The notes: generated from the letters alone by a model not told the origin. A stretch of DNA of 64,000 bases from Desulfosarcina sp. BuS5 (GCF_028752835.1 NZ_CP087952.1:372001-436000); one strand, 5' to 3'. Shown: positions 43,093-52,309, counted from the first letter of the stretch. Numbers and translations: made by a program.

Positions 43093-44175
43093 ATGGCCCA
43101 AATAGATGCCTTTTTCAAGTTGATGCATGAGCAGGGTGCTTCTGATTTACATTTAGTCTCCGGTCAGCAGCCGGCTCTTAGAATCCTTGGTGATATAGAA
43201 AGAATAAAATATAAGACTCTGGACAGTGATAACCTTAGGAGCATGTTATATGAGATTGCTCCGGAAGAAAAGATAAAGGTATTTGAAGAGACTGGAGATA
43301 TAGACTTTGGATATGAAATACCAGGCGTTGCCAGATATCGCGCTAATTTTTTTATGCAAAAATATGGAGTCGCAGCGGTTTTCAGGGAAATTCCCAGTAC
43401 AATCCTGACAACTACGCAGCTAGGGCTTCCTGCTGTAATTTCAAAGCTGTCATCTTTGCCAAGGGGACTTGTTGTAGTAACTGGCCCCACCGGCAGCGGA
43501 AAATCGACTACCCTTGCAGCGATTATTGATGAAGCCAATAGTAATCGCAAAGATCATATCATCACAATTGAAGATCCTATTGAATTTGTTCATAAAAGTA
43601 AAAATTGTATTGTAAATCACCGTGAAGTTGAACTCCACACCAAATCCTTCAGCGCAGCGCTACGGGGCGCGCTGCGTGAGGATCCGGATATTATACTGGT
43701 CGGCGAAATGAGGGATCTGGAAACCATATCCCTGGCAATTGAAGCAGCGTCTACAGGGCATCTTGTTTTCGGTACACTCCATACAACCAGCGCCGCCAAA
43801 ACCGTAGACCGTATTATTGAGGTTTTCCCTTCCAGTGAACAGGCCCAGATACGTTCAACCCTCTCTGACGGCTTACGAGCTGTTATCGCGCAGGTTCTTT
43901 TTAAAAGGATCGATAAAAAGGCCAGATGCGCTGCTCTTGAAATACTTATAGCTACTCCGGCTGCCAGAAACCTTATCCGGGAGTCAAAAACCCACCAACT
44001 TGCGTCAACAATCCAGACAGGAAAAAAATACGGGATGCAGCTCCTGGATGATGCAATTATGGAACTTTATAATAAAAGATGGATCGCTGCTGATGAAGCA
44101 TATTCCAAAGCTAATGATAAGGCGCGCTTCCGGCCGCTGCTCAAGCATCCGCCTAATGATTTTACAGAAGCATAA
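43093..44175 (+). CDS. pilT: type IV pilus retraction ATPase PilT
   Basis: A 360-aa PilT-type hexameric ATPase. N-terminal domain GASDLHLVSGQQPALRILG; Walker A GPTGSGKSTTLAAIID at about residue 135; Asp box TIEDPIEFVH; Walker B ALREDPDIILVGEMRD; His box TGHLVFGTLHTTSAAKTVDR. It pulls pili back for twitching. RBS AGGAG precedes the ATG. A second, PilU-like ATPase follows after a 180-bp gap that holds a long inverted repeat. Confidence 0.94.
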   Translation: MAQIDAFFKLMHEQGASDLHLVSGQQPALRILGDIERIKYKTLDSDNLRSMLYEIAPEEKIKVFEETGDIDFGYEIPGVARYRANFFMQKYGVAAVFREIPSTILTTTQLGLPAVISKLSSLPRGLVVVTGPTGSGKSTTLAAIIDEANSNRKDHIITIEDPIEFVHKSKNCIVNHREVELHTKSFSAALRGALREDPDIILVGEMRDLETISLAIEAASTGHLVFGTLHTTSAAKTVDRIIEVFPSSEQAQIRSTLSDGLRAVIAQVLFKRIDKKARCAALEILIATPAARNLIRESKTHQLASTIQTGKKYGMQLLDDAIMELYNKRWIAADEAYSKANDKARFRPLLKHPPNDFTEA

Positions 44176-44179
44176 TATA

Positions 44180-44339
44180 GGATCGCAAATTAAATAACTT
44201 GAACAATATTATTTGTCTTTTGGCCCATCTGCTGTGTTGCATTAAAGGCCGAATACTTCGAGTATTCAACCTTTAATGCGCCTTGCAGATGAATCAAAAT
44301 CCTTCATAATCTTTGTCCAATTTATTTAATCTCCGATCC
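44180..44339. repeat. 160-bp long hairpin (MITE-like) between pilT and pilU
   Basis: The ends GGATCGCAAATTAAATAA (from 44180) and TTATTTAATCTCCGATCC (to 44339) are inverted repeats. The interior also pairs: CATCTGC, GCATTAAAGG and GAATACT on the left against AGTATTC, CCTTTAATGC and GCAGATG on the right, about a TCG loop at 44258-44260. In RNA it would form a nearly continuous hairpin and could uncouple pilU from pilT expression. Confidence 0.75.
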
Positions 44340-44355
44340 ATAGGAAGATTGTCAT

Positions 44356-45525
44356 ATGAAAAAACGTGAAATTGATCATATTCTAACTAAGATGCTCGAT
44401 GCCTACGAAAATGTGTCGGATCTTAACTTTACGGTGGGCAAACCTCTTCAGGTTGAAAGCTCGGGAGAATTGGTTCCGATCCACTTACAACCTCCTTTTG
44501 AGAGGCTAACCCCCTTTCAGACAGAAATTATCGCTTTGAATCTTATCAACAATGACCGCCGCCTTACTAACGCGCTTATTTCCAAAGGGTCCTGCGATCT
44601 GTCTTACAGTCTGCCCGGCAAAGCCCGCTTCAGGGTAAACATTTTTTCACAATCAGGAAAATATTCCATAGTATTACGGCGTCTTGAAGCAAAAGTACCC
44701 AATATTAACGAGATGAATCTTCCCAAGGTTTTTTACAAGATTGCCCAGGAAAAGAACGGTATAGTCTTTGTTACCGGAGCCACGGGCTCTGGGAAATCCA
44801 CATCCCTGGCAACAATGCTTGATGAAATAAATGAACATAAGTCGGTTCACGTTGTAACTCTTGAAGATCCTGTTGAATATCAACATCCTCAAAAAAAATC
44901 TACATTTAACCAAAGAGAACTCGGGCTTGATTTTGATTCATTCGCCAGTGGCTTGCGAGCTGCTTTAAGACAAGCCCCCAAGGTTATACTGGTCGGTGAA
45001 ATGCGTGACAGGGAGACTGTGGAAATAGGTTTAAGCGCCGCTGAAACAGGCCATCTTGTTTTAACTACATTGCATACTGTTGATGCGGGTCAAACAATAA
45101 ACCGTATATTAGGGATGTTCAACAATGAAGAGGAGAAACAGATTCGAATACGGCTGGCCGATACAATACGATGGATAGTATGCCAGCGGCTGATTCCTAA
45201 AATAGGAGGGGGGCGGATTGCAGCATTCGAAATTCTTGGCACTAATGTAAGAGTTAGAGATTCCATACTAAACGGTGAATCAGAAGGTAAAACATTTTAT
45301 GAAATCATGCAGGCCGGCAAACCTTTCGGTATGACTACATTCGATGATCATATTGCCGAGCTTTTCGGACACGGCATTATTCAGGAGGAAACCGCCATGG
45401 CCTATGCTTCACACAAGGCTGTCATGGGACGTAGTATCGATTCCTTAAAGAGTTCAAGGGGTGAAGCGACTTCTGATATTAAAGAGCTTGCAATAGATTA
45501 TCAGTATAATGAATATAAACAATGA
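44356..45525 (+). CDS. pilU: PilT-family ATPase, PilU-like
   Basis: A 389-aa PilT/PilU-type ATPase. Walker A GATGSGKSTSLATMLDEI, Asp box TLEDPVEYQHPQ, Walker B APKVILVGEMRD, His box TGHLVLTTLHTVDAGQTINR. Compared with the upstream pilT it has a longer N-terminus (KKREIDHILTKMLDAYENVS) and a C-terminal tail of about 40 residues, as PilU does. PilU assists PilT in retraction under load. The assignment as PilU over a second PilT rests on order and tail length. Confidence 0.85.
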   Translation: MKKREIDHILTKMLDAYENVSDLNFTVGKPLQVESSGELVPIHLQPPFERLTPFQTEIIALNLINNDRRLTNALISKGSCDLSYSLPGKARFRVNIFSQSGKYSIVLRRLEAKVPNINEMNLPKVFYKIAQEKNGIVFVTGATGSGKSTSLATMLDEINEHKSVHVVTLEDPVEYQHPQKKSTFNQRELGLDFDSFASGLRAALRQAPKVILVGEMRDRETVEIGLSAAETGHLVLTTLHTVDAGQTINRILGMFNNEEEKQIRIRLADTIRWIVCQRLIPKIGGGRIAAFEILGTNVRVRDSILNGESEGKTFYEIMQAGKPFGMTTFDDHIAELFGHGIIQEETAMAYASHKAVMGRSIDSLKSSRGEATSDIKELAIDYQYNEYKQ

Positions 45526-45552
45526 TCGGTTTGGGAGGTATTCTATTTTAGT

Positions 45553-46215
45553 ATGAATATTATATGTAAAAAATGTCAGGGTAAATTTAGAATAGCAGAT
45601 GAAAAAATTCCTGCGGGCAAGACCGCATCATTCCCGTGTCCCAAATGTAAAGAAACAATTTACGTTTCAGGAGAGGCAGAAGAAAAAAATATTAAGGGCT
45701 CCGTGGATGAGGGGCTTGATTTTTACAAGGCAGATGAATGCGATTACGAGTCGGATGAAAAAACTTTTGATTTTGTTGAGGAGGAAGGTAACACAGCTCT
45801 GATTTGCGAAGAAGACCCGGTCATAAAAAAAAAAATAAGCAAAGTGCTTAACCTTATGGAATACCATATTACCGAGGCTGAGAATTCAAGGGATGCATTA
45901 ACCAGGCTGAGGTACCATTCATATGATCTGGTAATCACCAATGAACGTTTCGACACATCCAACCCTGATGCAAATACGGTGCTCACATTTCTTGAGAGAC
46001 GCAGCATGGCAGACCGGCGTAATACCTGTCTGATTCTTCTAAGCAGCAGATTCCGCACAATGGATAATATTATGGCATTGCAAAAAAGCGTAAACTGTAT
46101 TATTCATATAGAAGATATTAATAATATAGATAAAATAATAGGGAAAGTCATAGCTGATAACGAATTTTTTTTTCGAACTTATAATGAGACTCTAAAGTTA
46201 GCTGGAAAAATATAG
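45553..46215 (+). CDS. zinc-ribbon protein with a receiver-like domain
   Basis: A 220-aa protein. N-terminal MJ0042-type zinc ribbon (MNIICKKCQGKFRIADEKIP then SFPCPKCKETIYV, two CxxC), an acidic linker (about 45-80), and a receiver-like fold (about 82-205: LICEEDPVIKKKISKVLNLM, DLVITNERFDTSNPD). The acceptor Asp position is Asn (ITNERF) and the Lys is not obvious, so it is a pseudo-receiver. Located 27 bp after pilU, it may regulate pilus retraction. That role is inference from position. Confidence 0.75.
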   Translation: MNIICKKCQGKFRIADEKIPAGKTASFPCPKCKETIYVSGEAEEKNIKGSVDEGLDFYKADECDYESDEKTFDFVEEEGNTALICEEDPVIKKKISKVLNLMEYHITEAENSRDALTRLRYHSYDLVITNERFDTSNPDANTVLTFLERRSMADRRNTCLILLSSRFRTMDNIMALQKSVNCIIHIEDINNIDKIIGKVIADNEFFFRTYNETLKLAGKI

Positions 46216-46227
46216 ATGTTCATATAG

Positions 46228-46317
46228 ATAATTTCACTGCGTTATCGGCCATAGGAGTATTATAGTACCCCTTTCCTTCCTCTTCCCCTGTGCCAAATTT
46301 TAAAATCGGGTAATTAT
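46228..46317. repeat. dispersed ~90-bp intergenic element, copy 2
   Basis: Ends ATAATTTCACTGCGTTATCG (46228 on) and TTTTAAAATCGGGTAATTAT (to 46317) match copy 1 at 25674-25772 in opposite orientation. The centre here is AGGAGTA...TACCCCT, again an inverted repeat but of different length. Confidence 0.7.
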
Positions 46318-46357
46318 ATGAATACCACTGTATACTTCGGGTTCGCTTAAAAATATA

Positions 46358-46513
46358 ATGACAACAGGATGTTATACTTGTAAAGATTATAGAGAAGAGA
46401 TGATGCTGCTCGGACTGAAAAAACGTCTGAATAATACAGATTTGTCTAAAGATGAGCGGCGTCTTATAAAAAAGCAAATCGAGAAGATAGAAAAGAAAAT
46501 GCAATTTGATTAA
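46358..46513 (+). CDS. 51-aa protein of unknown function
   Basis: The frame starts MTTGCYTCKDYREEMMLLGL and ends in a strongly charged helix (SKDERRLIKKQIEKIEKKMQ). A CxxC near the start suggests metal binding or a redox pair. Coding looks credible from the amphipathic helix and absence of other features, but a ribosome site is not obvious (AAAAATATAATG). It lies between a dispersed repeat and the znuC-like gene. Confidence 0.5.
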   Translation: MTTGCYTCKDYREEMMLLGLKKRLNNTDLSKDERRLIKKQIEKIEKKMQFD

Positions 46514-46576
46514 CCTGGTTTATAAAAACTGTTTCTGACTATATGTAAAATTCCTTAACTGTTGCAGGAGAAACAT

Positions 46577-47335
46577 GTGACCGGTAAAACAGATATTATA
46601 TTAAAAGATGTTTCCTTTTCTTATAATGGAGAGCCTATACTGGAAAATGTTAATCTCGAAATCGAACATGGTGATTTCTCCACAATAGTCGGCCCCAACG
46701 GAGGGGGAAAAACAACCCTGTTAAAACTACTCCTTGGGCTCCTCAAACCTGATAAAGGCGAAATCCTGATTTTTGGCGATATACCTGACCAATCTTTGAT
46801 GCGGGTGGGATATATGCCCCAGTATGCGCATCTCGATTTTCAGTTTCCTATTAATGTTATGGATGTAGTCTTGATGGGTTGCCTGGGGCGGAGCTGGTTT
46901 GGTTGGCACTCAAAGAATGACATTAAAAAGGCCCAATCTTCACTTGCGGAAGTTAAACTTGCAGATTATGCCGGCCGAAGGTTCAGCGAGCTGTCGGGTG
47001 GGCAGAGACAACGGGTTTTAATAGCCAGGGCTTTATGCTGCGATCCCGAACTTTTGCTTCTTGATGAACCTACCGCGAATATAGATCCGCAGATGGAAGA
47101 GGCTCTTATTGAAATCCTGAAAAGATTGAACCGGCACATGACGATACTCCTTGTAACACATGATATCGGTTTTGTTTCACAGGTTGTAAAAAGCGTCATA
47201 TGTGTTAATCGACAGGTTGTAATACATCCCACAAGCAGTTTAAACGGCATGCTTATCAAAGAAATTTATGGTGGTGATTTTCGTATGATTCGCCATGACC
47301 ACAGGTGTAGCGAAAAAGGTCATTACCATGCTTGA
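46577..47335 (+). CDS. znuC: metal (zinc/manganese-type) ABC transporter ATP-binding protein
   Basis: About 252 aa. The GTG at 46577 is chosen as start because GCAGGAG lies 6 bases before it; a TTG at 46562 is in the ribosome site itself. Walker A GPNGGGKTTLLKLLLGLL, signature LSGGQRQRVLIARAL, Walker B LLLLDEPTANID, His-switch LLVTHDIG. The C-terminus is His-rich (RHDHRCSEKGHYH), typical of ZnuC-like proteins. The permease overlaps its end by 8 bp. No solute-binding ZnuA gene is adjacent. Confidence 0.88.
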   Translation: MTGKTDIILKDVSFSYNGEPILENVNLEIEHGDFSTIVGPNGGGKTTLLKLLLGLLKPDKGEILIFGDIPDQSLMRVGYMPQYAHLDFQFPINVMDVVLMGCLGRSWFGWHSKNDIKKAQSSLAEVKLADYAGRRFSELSGGQRQRVLIARALCCDPELLLLDEPTANIDPQMEEALIEILKRLNRHMTILLVTHDIGFVSQVVKSVICVNRQVVIHPTSSLNGMLIKEIYGGDFRMIRHDHRCSEKGHYHA

Positions 47336-48194
47336 ATTTTGGAATGCCCTGCTTGATCCTGATAATGAATTTTTGCGTCTTGCCTTATATGTGGGTATAC
47401 TCGCCAGTTTACCTTTCGGTATTATAGGAACATACGTTGTAACCCGCAAAATCAGCTATCTTGCAGGCGCAATCTCCCATTGTGTATTCGGAGGTATCGG
47501 AGCCGGTCTTTATATTCAGGTAAAGCTGGGGTTTTTCTGGTTTGATCCTGTGTACGGAGCTGTGGCATCAGCTCTTCTTGCGGCTGTCATCATAGGGCTG
47601 GTAAGTCTCTACGCCCAGGAACGGGAAGATACTGCCATAGGCGCGTTATGGGCTGTGGGCATGGCTACAGGGCTTTTGTTTATAGATATGACACCGGGAT
47701 ATTTTGATATAACAAGCTATCTTTTTGGAGATATACTGCTGATTTCAAAATATGATCTTTGGCTGGTGATTTGTCTCGATATTTTAGTGATTGCAATTTT
47801 GATCCTGTTTTTCAACAAGCTGCTTGCTGTATGTTTTGATGGTGAGTTTGCGCGTTTGCGGGGAATAAATGCAGACGCGCTGTATATACTTCTACTCTGT
47901 CTCACGGCCTTAACCGTTGTTCTTCTTGTCAGAATGGTTGGTATTGTTATGGTTATAGCACTGCTGACCATACCGCCTGCGATTGCCGGCCTTTTTGCGA
48001 AAAGACTCTGGCAGATGATGGCTCTGGCGATAATTTTATGCGCAACGTTTACATGGTCAGGTCTTGCAATCAGTTATCATTTCAAACTTTCAAGCGGCCC
48101 TGCAATAATTGTTATTGCAGGGCTTACATACCTGATTGTTTTATCAGCCACACGAATAAAGAGGAAATGGCTGTACAGATTGATTTTTAAGTGA
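47328..48194 (+). CDS. znuB: metal ABC transporter permease (ZnuB-like)
   Basis: A 288-aa ABC-3 family permease with about eight membrane segments, KISYLAGAISHCVFGGIGAG and a family-typical DGEFARLRGINADALYILL loop, then MVGIVMVIALLTIPPAIAGL. The ATG at 47328 (AAAGGT upstream) is preferred to an upstream in-frame codon within znuC. It would import Zn or Mn with ZnuC. It converges with nifS, 4 bp apart. Confidence 0.9.
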   Translation: MLEFWNALLDPDNEFLRLALYVGILASLPFGIIGTYVVTRKISYLAGAISHCVFGGIGAGLYIQVKLGFFWFDPVYGAVASALLAAVIIGLVSLYAQEREDTAIGALWAVGMATGLLFIDMTPGYFDITSYLFGDILLISKYDLWLVICLDILVIAILILFFNKLLAVCFDGEFARLRGINADALYILLLCLTALTVVLLVRMVGIVMVIALLTIPPAIAGLFAKRLWQMMALAIILCATFTWSGLAISYHFKLSSGPAIIVIAGLTYLIVLSATRIKRKWLYRLIFK

Positions 48195-48198
48195 GGAC

Positions 48199-49368
48199 TT
48201 ATTTGATTGATTCATTCCAGAACGGGGATAACTCTCTAAGACGTTTGATAATAGGTGGTACCTTTTCGATAATGTATTTTATTTCTTTTTCAGTATTATA
48301 TTTGCTGAGACTGAAGCGGATTGAACCATGAGCCGCAGTATACGGGACTCCCATTGCGCGTAATACATGAGACGGTTCAAGGGAACCTGTTGTGCAGGCC
48401 GAACCGGAAGAAGCGCATATACCATGCTCATTCAACATCAACAGTATGGCCTCACCTTCAACAAATTCAAAACTGATGTTGGTAGTGGTCGGCAGGCGGT
48501 TTTCCCTGTTTCCGTTTATCATGGAAGACGGTACGGTCTTTAGGATTTCAGACTCAAGCATGTCCCGTAATCTCTTGATTTTTATTTTTTCATTTTCAAA
48601 ATTCTCCATAGCCAGTTCGCATGCCTTGCCCATCCCGATTATTGTTGCTACATTCTCAGTGCCCCCGCGCCTGCCGGTTTCCTGGTGCCCGCCAATCAAA
48701 AAAGGAGAAAACCTTGTCCCTTTTCTAATATAAATAACTCCTATCCCTTTCGGAGCATGAATTTTATGGCCTGACATGGAAAGCATATCTATCTGAATTT
48801 TTTGAACATCTATGGGGATTTTTCCTGCAGCCTGCACCGCGTCTGTATGAAAGACTATGCCTCTTTCAGACAACTCCCCGGCTATCTCCTCTATGGGAAA
48901 TATAACTCCGGTTTCATTATTCGCCCACATTACACTGACAATAGCAGTATCGTCGGTTATATGATCATAGAGATAATCGATATCAAGCAATCCCTCGTTA
49001 TCAACAGGAACATAAGTGATACGATGCCCGTTCCTCGATAGATCCTCGCAAAGACTTTTAATCGCCGGATGCTCAACCCTGGTCGTAATTATGTGTTTTT
49101 TCCCAGGATGGGTACGTAATGCTGCCTTAATGGCTGTATTATCACTCTCGGTTCCGCAACTGGTAAAGATAATTTCATCCGGTGAAGCATTTATCAGCGC
49201 CGCTACATTTGCCCTTGCCTCTGCTATTTTATAACCCGTTTCTCCACCGAATGAGTGCATGCTGGAAGGATTTCCATAATAATCGGAAAAGTAAGGAAGC
49301 ATTGCGTCCAGCACCTCTCCATCGACCTTTGTTGTTGCATTGTTATCAACATATATGAGTTGTTTCAC
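48199..49368 (-). CDS. nifS: cysteine desulfurase NifS
   Basis: A 389-aa PLP enzyme that takes sulfur from cysteine for Fe-S cluster assembly. The start is taken at GTG 49368 (AGAGG upstream; VKQLIYVDNNATT), inside the end of nifU, rather than an ATG 57 bases earlier. PLP lysine in MSGHKIHAPKGIGVIYI, HTDAVQAAGKI, and the catalytic Cys loop ASSGSACTTGSLEPSHVL. The family length is ~390-400. It overlaps nifU by 23 bp, a tight NifUS pair. Confidence 0.94.
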   Translation of the reverse strand: MKQLIYVDNNATTKVDGEVLDAMLPYFSDYYGNPSSMHSFGGETGYKIAEARANVAALINASPDEIIFTSCGTESDNTAIKAALRTHPGKKHIITTRVEHPAIKSLCEDLSRNGHRITYVPVDNEGLLDIDYLYDHITDDTAIVSVMWANNETGVIFPIEEIAGELSERGIVFHTDAVQAAGKIPIDVQKIQIDMLSMSGHKIHAPKGIGVIYIRKGTRFSPFLIGGHQETGRRGGTENVATIIGMGKACELAMENFENEKIKIKRLRDMLESEILKTVPSSMINGNRENRLPTTTNISFEFVEGEAILLMLNEHGICASSGSACTTGSLEPSHVLRAMGVPYTAAHGSIRFSLSKYNTEKEIKYIIEKVPPIIKRLRELSPFWNESIK

Positions 49369-50194
49369 GTTTAACCTCTTTAACATTAAGTTCCGGAGAT
49401 ACAAGTTCTTTGATTTTGTTTTCAATAAAATTTTTAATTGTAACCTGGGATGTCATGCAATTCGCACAGGCTCCGCGAAGTTTTACATATATTGTATTTT
49501 CATCCAGATCTATCAGCTCAATATTTCCACCGTCTTTTTTAAGTACAGGCTTGATCTCCTGCTCGAGTATCTCTTCTATCAGCTTAATTTTTTGTATATT
49601 CGTCATTTTTTGCGGCTTTTTCTTTTCAGATCGCTCCTTACCCTGCATAGTATCGATTATTTCTTGAATCTTCTCCACGCAGTTTCCGCATCCTCCCCCG
49701 GCCTTTACAAAATCAGTTACATCTTCAACTGATGTTAAGCTGTTCTCGGTAATTGCCCGATTAATTTCAAGGTCCGTAACCCCAAAGCATTCGCAAACGA
49801 TTTCCCCTTCGGGCTTCTGGTATGGAATACCCCGGTAATGCGCAATCGCTTTTTCAAGCGCATCACGCCCCATTACGGAGCAATGCATTTTTTCTTTTGG
49901 CAAATCACCAAGATACTTTGCAATGTAGTCATTGGTAACCTTCGCAGCATCATCTACGGTAAGGCCTCTGATTATTTCAGTCAAAGCCGAAGAAGATGCT
50001 ATGGCACTGGCGCATCCGAATGTTTGAAATTTTGCATCTATAATTTTTTCATTTTCACCTACCTTAAAGGTGAGTTTCAAGGCATCCCCGCAGGAGAGTG
50101 AGCCTACTTCACCTATCCCGTCAGCATCTTCAATAACACCTACATTACGGGGATTCAGAAAATGATCTTTTACTTTATCAGTATATTCCCACAT
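49346..50194 (-). CDS. nifU: NifU Fe-S cluster scaffold protein
   Basis: A 282-aa three-domain NifU. The N-terminal IscU-like scaffold has VGSLSCGDALKLTFKV, TFGCASAIASSSALTEI and KMHCSVMGRDAL (the three scaffold Cys); the central [2Fe-2S] BFD-like domain has IVCECFGVTDLEI and GGGCGNCVEKIQ; the C-terminal NifU domain has RGACANCMTSQVTIKNF. Full NifU with NifS serves general Fe-S assembly in many Desulfobacterota as well as nitrogenase. No nif structural genes are in the window. Confidence 0.95.
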   Translation of the reverse strand: MWEYTDKVKDHFLNPRNVGVIEDADGIGEVGSLSCGDALKLTFKVGENEKIIDAKFQTFGCASAIASSSALTEIIRGLTVDDAAKVTNDYIAKYLGDLPKEKMHCSVMGRDALEKAIAHYRGIPYQKPEGEIVCECFGVTDLEINRAITENSLTSVEDVTDFVKAGGGCGNCVEKIQEIIDTMQGKERSEKKKPQKMTNIQKIKLIEEILEQEIKPVLKKDGGNIELIDLDENTIYVKLRGACANCMTSQVTIKNFIENKIKELVSPELNVKEVKRETTHIC

Positions 50195-50267
50195 GCTTCA
50201 CTCCTTTTACAAACTTCCGATATCACAATATGAACTTTGAACAATTCCGCCCGACTGTTATTTTTAG

Positions 50268-50490
50268 TATAATTAGTGCCTGAACGAAAACTATCTATCA
50301 TTTTGATAAAATAACTATTTCCAGCTTTTTTTCTAAACGAAGATCTAAAGCGATTAGCTTTAAGGCGTTAGGTATTAGCTCTAAAAATGTTCTATTTTTC
50401 TTTTAACACCTAAAACTTCATTTAAATAAACAAACAATAACGCCTTGTTTTATTTTGATTAATAGGGTTTCCGTTCAGGCATTAATTATA
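50268..50490. repeat. 223-bp MITE-like inverted-repeat element
   Basis: Terminal arms TATAATTAGTGCCTGAACG + AAAAC (50268-50291) and GTTTCCGTTCAGGCATTAAT + TATA (50467-50490) are inverted repeats differing at 2-3 positions. The interior is AT-rich and has no gene. It looks like a non-autonomous element; no related transposase is identified here. Confidence 0.65.
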
Positions 50491-50629
50491 TAATTTATTT
50501 AATTCTCTAATACTAACTGCCGAGTTTGATTATATATAATCATTAAAGAATAAAATCAACACAGATAATTTTTATAGCATGGCCGACATATTTAAGAATC
50601 ATGACATACAACCTTTTGCAAAATAATCA

Positions 50630-50705
50630 CCCCGGCGAAAGCCGGAATCCAGTCTTTTCAAATAATTGCAAACCATCTGGACTCCGGTTTTCACCGGAGT
50701 AATGA
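50630..50705. repeat. REP-like palindrome of CCCCGGCGAAAGCCGG type
   Basis: CCGGCGAAAGCCGGAATCCAG (as two short pieces, 50632-50652) pairs with CTGGACTCCGG...CCGGAGT (50677-50700), each arm also forming its own mini-hairpin. This pattern recurs in many environmental genomes. Confidence 0.75.
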
Positions 50706-50791
50706 CTTTTGAATAGACCATCAAGTATTAAGTTGAAAAGAAAACAACAGGGATAAAGACCCATATTTTTTGGGGCTGATTTTGGCTGTTT

Positions 50792-52231
50792 TTACCAATA
50801 TTTTTTATCGTAATCGCGATAAAGCCGCTTTAAGTGCCAACCAAATTTAATACCTTTCCAAATAAATTTGTACAAATCCCTGAATGGCACTTTAACTTTG
50901 TTTATCCTTGAAGGTACATATGCGGCGCCCATTGCATACAGAATTGCAAAATAGCGATAAAAACGTCTTAACGGTAGTTTCGTCGGAAGGATCGTATGCA
51001 GACAGTCATAATAGAGACAGGGGTCTTCACAGATGAAATTGTCCTGAGAATCATGGAAGTCATTTGTTCCGGGTGGTGGTGAAAAAATTGTAAATGCGAA
51101 TTCCGCAGGAGCCATTTCCTTTATCGTTTTCTGAACAGTGATAAAGTCTTCTTCTTCAAAATCGGGATTGATCATAAGCGCTGCATGAATGTTAAGATTC
51201 AAATCTCTAAGTATCTCTCTTGCCTCTCTGTTTTGTGAAGGTGTGGCATTTTTATTGTAGGCATTTAGAGTTTCCTCTTTAAGCGATTCAAAGCCGATAT
51301 AAACGAACTCAAGTCCGGCTTTTTTCCAGAGTTTAAAAAGTTCGGGATGATTACATATGGTATCACTTCTTGCCCACGATAGATATTTTTTCTTTATCCC
51401 CCTTGCGATAAGCATTTCCGCTATTTTAGACATTCTTTTTGTGTTAATAAAAGTCTCGTCATCAACAAAATAAATATATTCCTGAGGCAAAGACTCGATT
51501 TCGTCGACGACATCCTCGACTTTTCTCTGCAAATACTTGCCGCTTGCCAGAAAGTGCACGACACAAAAACTGCAGCGATTTGGACATCCCACGCTGGTTC
51601 TGACACAGGCAATTTCCGGGAAGAGCGTTTTTGTTTTCCTGCCCGGTTCTCCATAGCAAAGACAATAATATTTAGATACATCTATCAAATCACGACGAGG
51701 TTTCGTGTTTATGCCATCCGGATGAAGTGCGGGTGGTGGTTTTTTGGCAAGTTCATCGAAATTTTCCGAAGCAGGCTGCAGAATCCACTGAGATTCGGGC
51801 AGCTTTTCTCCCCTTTCCATAGCCGCAATGATTACCTTGATTGCGGAAACTCCATCTCCACGTACAACCAAATCAAAAAGCTCAGGATACTTGCAGTCAA
51901 GAGGAATACTTGATGAATGTATTCCCCCGATACAGACTACTGCTTCCGGCAGAATTTTTTTGGCAATTGCCGCAAGTTCTTTATTAGTACGAAACTGACC
52001 GGAAAAACCTCCAAAACCTATAAAATCAGGCTGATATTCCTGAAGTGCCTTTTTAAATGCAGCAACAGGCTTTTTATGTACCGCCAGATCGCAAATTTTC
52101 ACATCATGAGGCTCCTGCACCGCACCGGCAATCAACTCCTGAGCGTAGGGCTCAAGGAGCAGCATTGTCTGCAGCCATTTGGACGTCGGCATATAAGGAT
52201 ATGGTCTGACTAATAAAATTTTAAGATTCAT
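50792..52231 (-). CDS. B12-binding-type radical SAM protein
   Basis: A 479-aa protein. The N-terminal cobalamin-binding-like domain (about residues 1-150; ICDLAVHKKPVAAFKKAL, DFIGFGGFSGQ, VVCIGGIHSSSIPLD) lacks the DxHxxG motif of cofactor-coordinating domains, as many radical SAM relatives do. The cluster motif is TSVGCPNRCSFCVVHFLASG at about residue 212. The C-terminal part (about 410-479) is basic and possibly membrane-associated. Related proteins act on lipids, hopanoids, tetrapyrroles or phosphonates; the substrate is unknown. It stands alone, flanked by repeats and a transposase remnant. Confidence 0.85.
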   Translation of the reverse strand: MNLKILLVRPYPYMPTSKWLQTMLLLEPYAQELIAGAVQEPHDVKICDLAVHKKPVAAFKKALQEYQPDFIGFGGFSGQFRTNKELAAIAKKILPEAVVCIGGIHSSSIPLDCKYPELFDLVVRGDGVSAIKVIIAAMERGEKLPESQWILQPASENFDELAKKPPPALHPDGINTKPRRDLIDVSKYYCLCYGEPGRKTKTLFPEIACVRTSVGCPNRCSFCVVHFLASGKYLQRKVEDVVDEIESLPQEYIYFVDDETFINTKRMSKIAEMLIARGIKKKYLSWARSDTICNHPELFKLWKKAGLEFVYIGFESLKEETLNAYNKNATPSQNREAREILRDLNLNIHAALMINPDFEEEDFITVQKTIKEMAPAEFAFTIFSPPPGTNDFHDSQDNFICEDPCLYYDCLHTILPTKLPLRRFYRYFAILYAMGAAYVPSRINKVKVPFRDLYKFIWKGIKFGWHLKRLYRDYDKKYW

Positions 52232-52309
52232 TAAGTAATATCACCTTTTTTTAAAAACCCGAAATTAAAATAAATGTTAGAAGGGTGCAATACAAAAAAA
52301 TGACGCCGA

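Larger units (their letters stand above)
50195..50791. other. gene-free stretch with two repeats
   Basis: About 600 bp upstream of nifU and downstream of the radical SAM gene. It contains a 223-bp inverted-repeat element (50268-50490) and a 76-bp REP-like palindrome (50630-50705). No gene is supported. The promoter of nifUS is expected at about 50200-50260 but was not resolved. Confidence 0.65.

Noticed and set aside
49346-50194. nifUS as part of a nitrogen-fixation island
   Set aside because: No nifHDK or nifB-like genes occur in the window; NifU/NifS commonly serve general Fe-S assembly.
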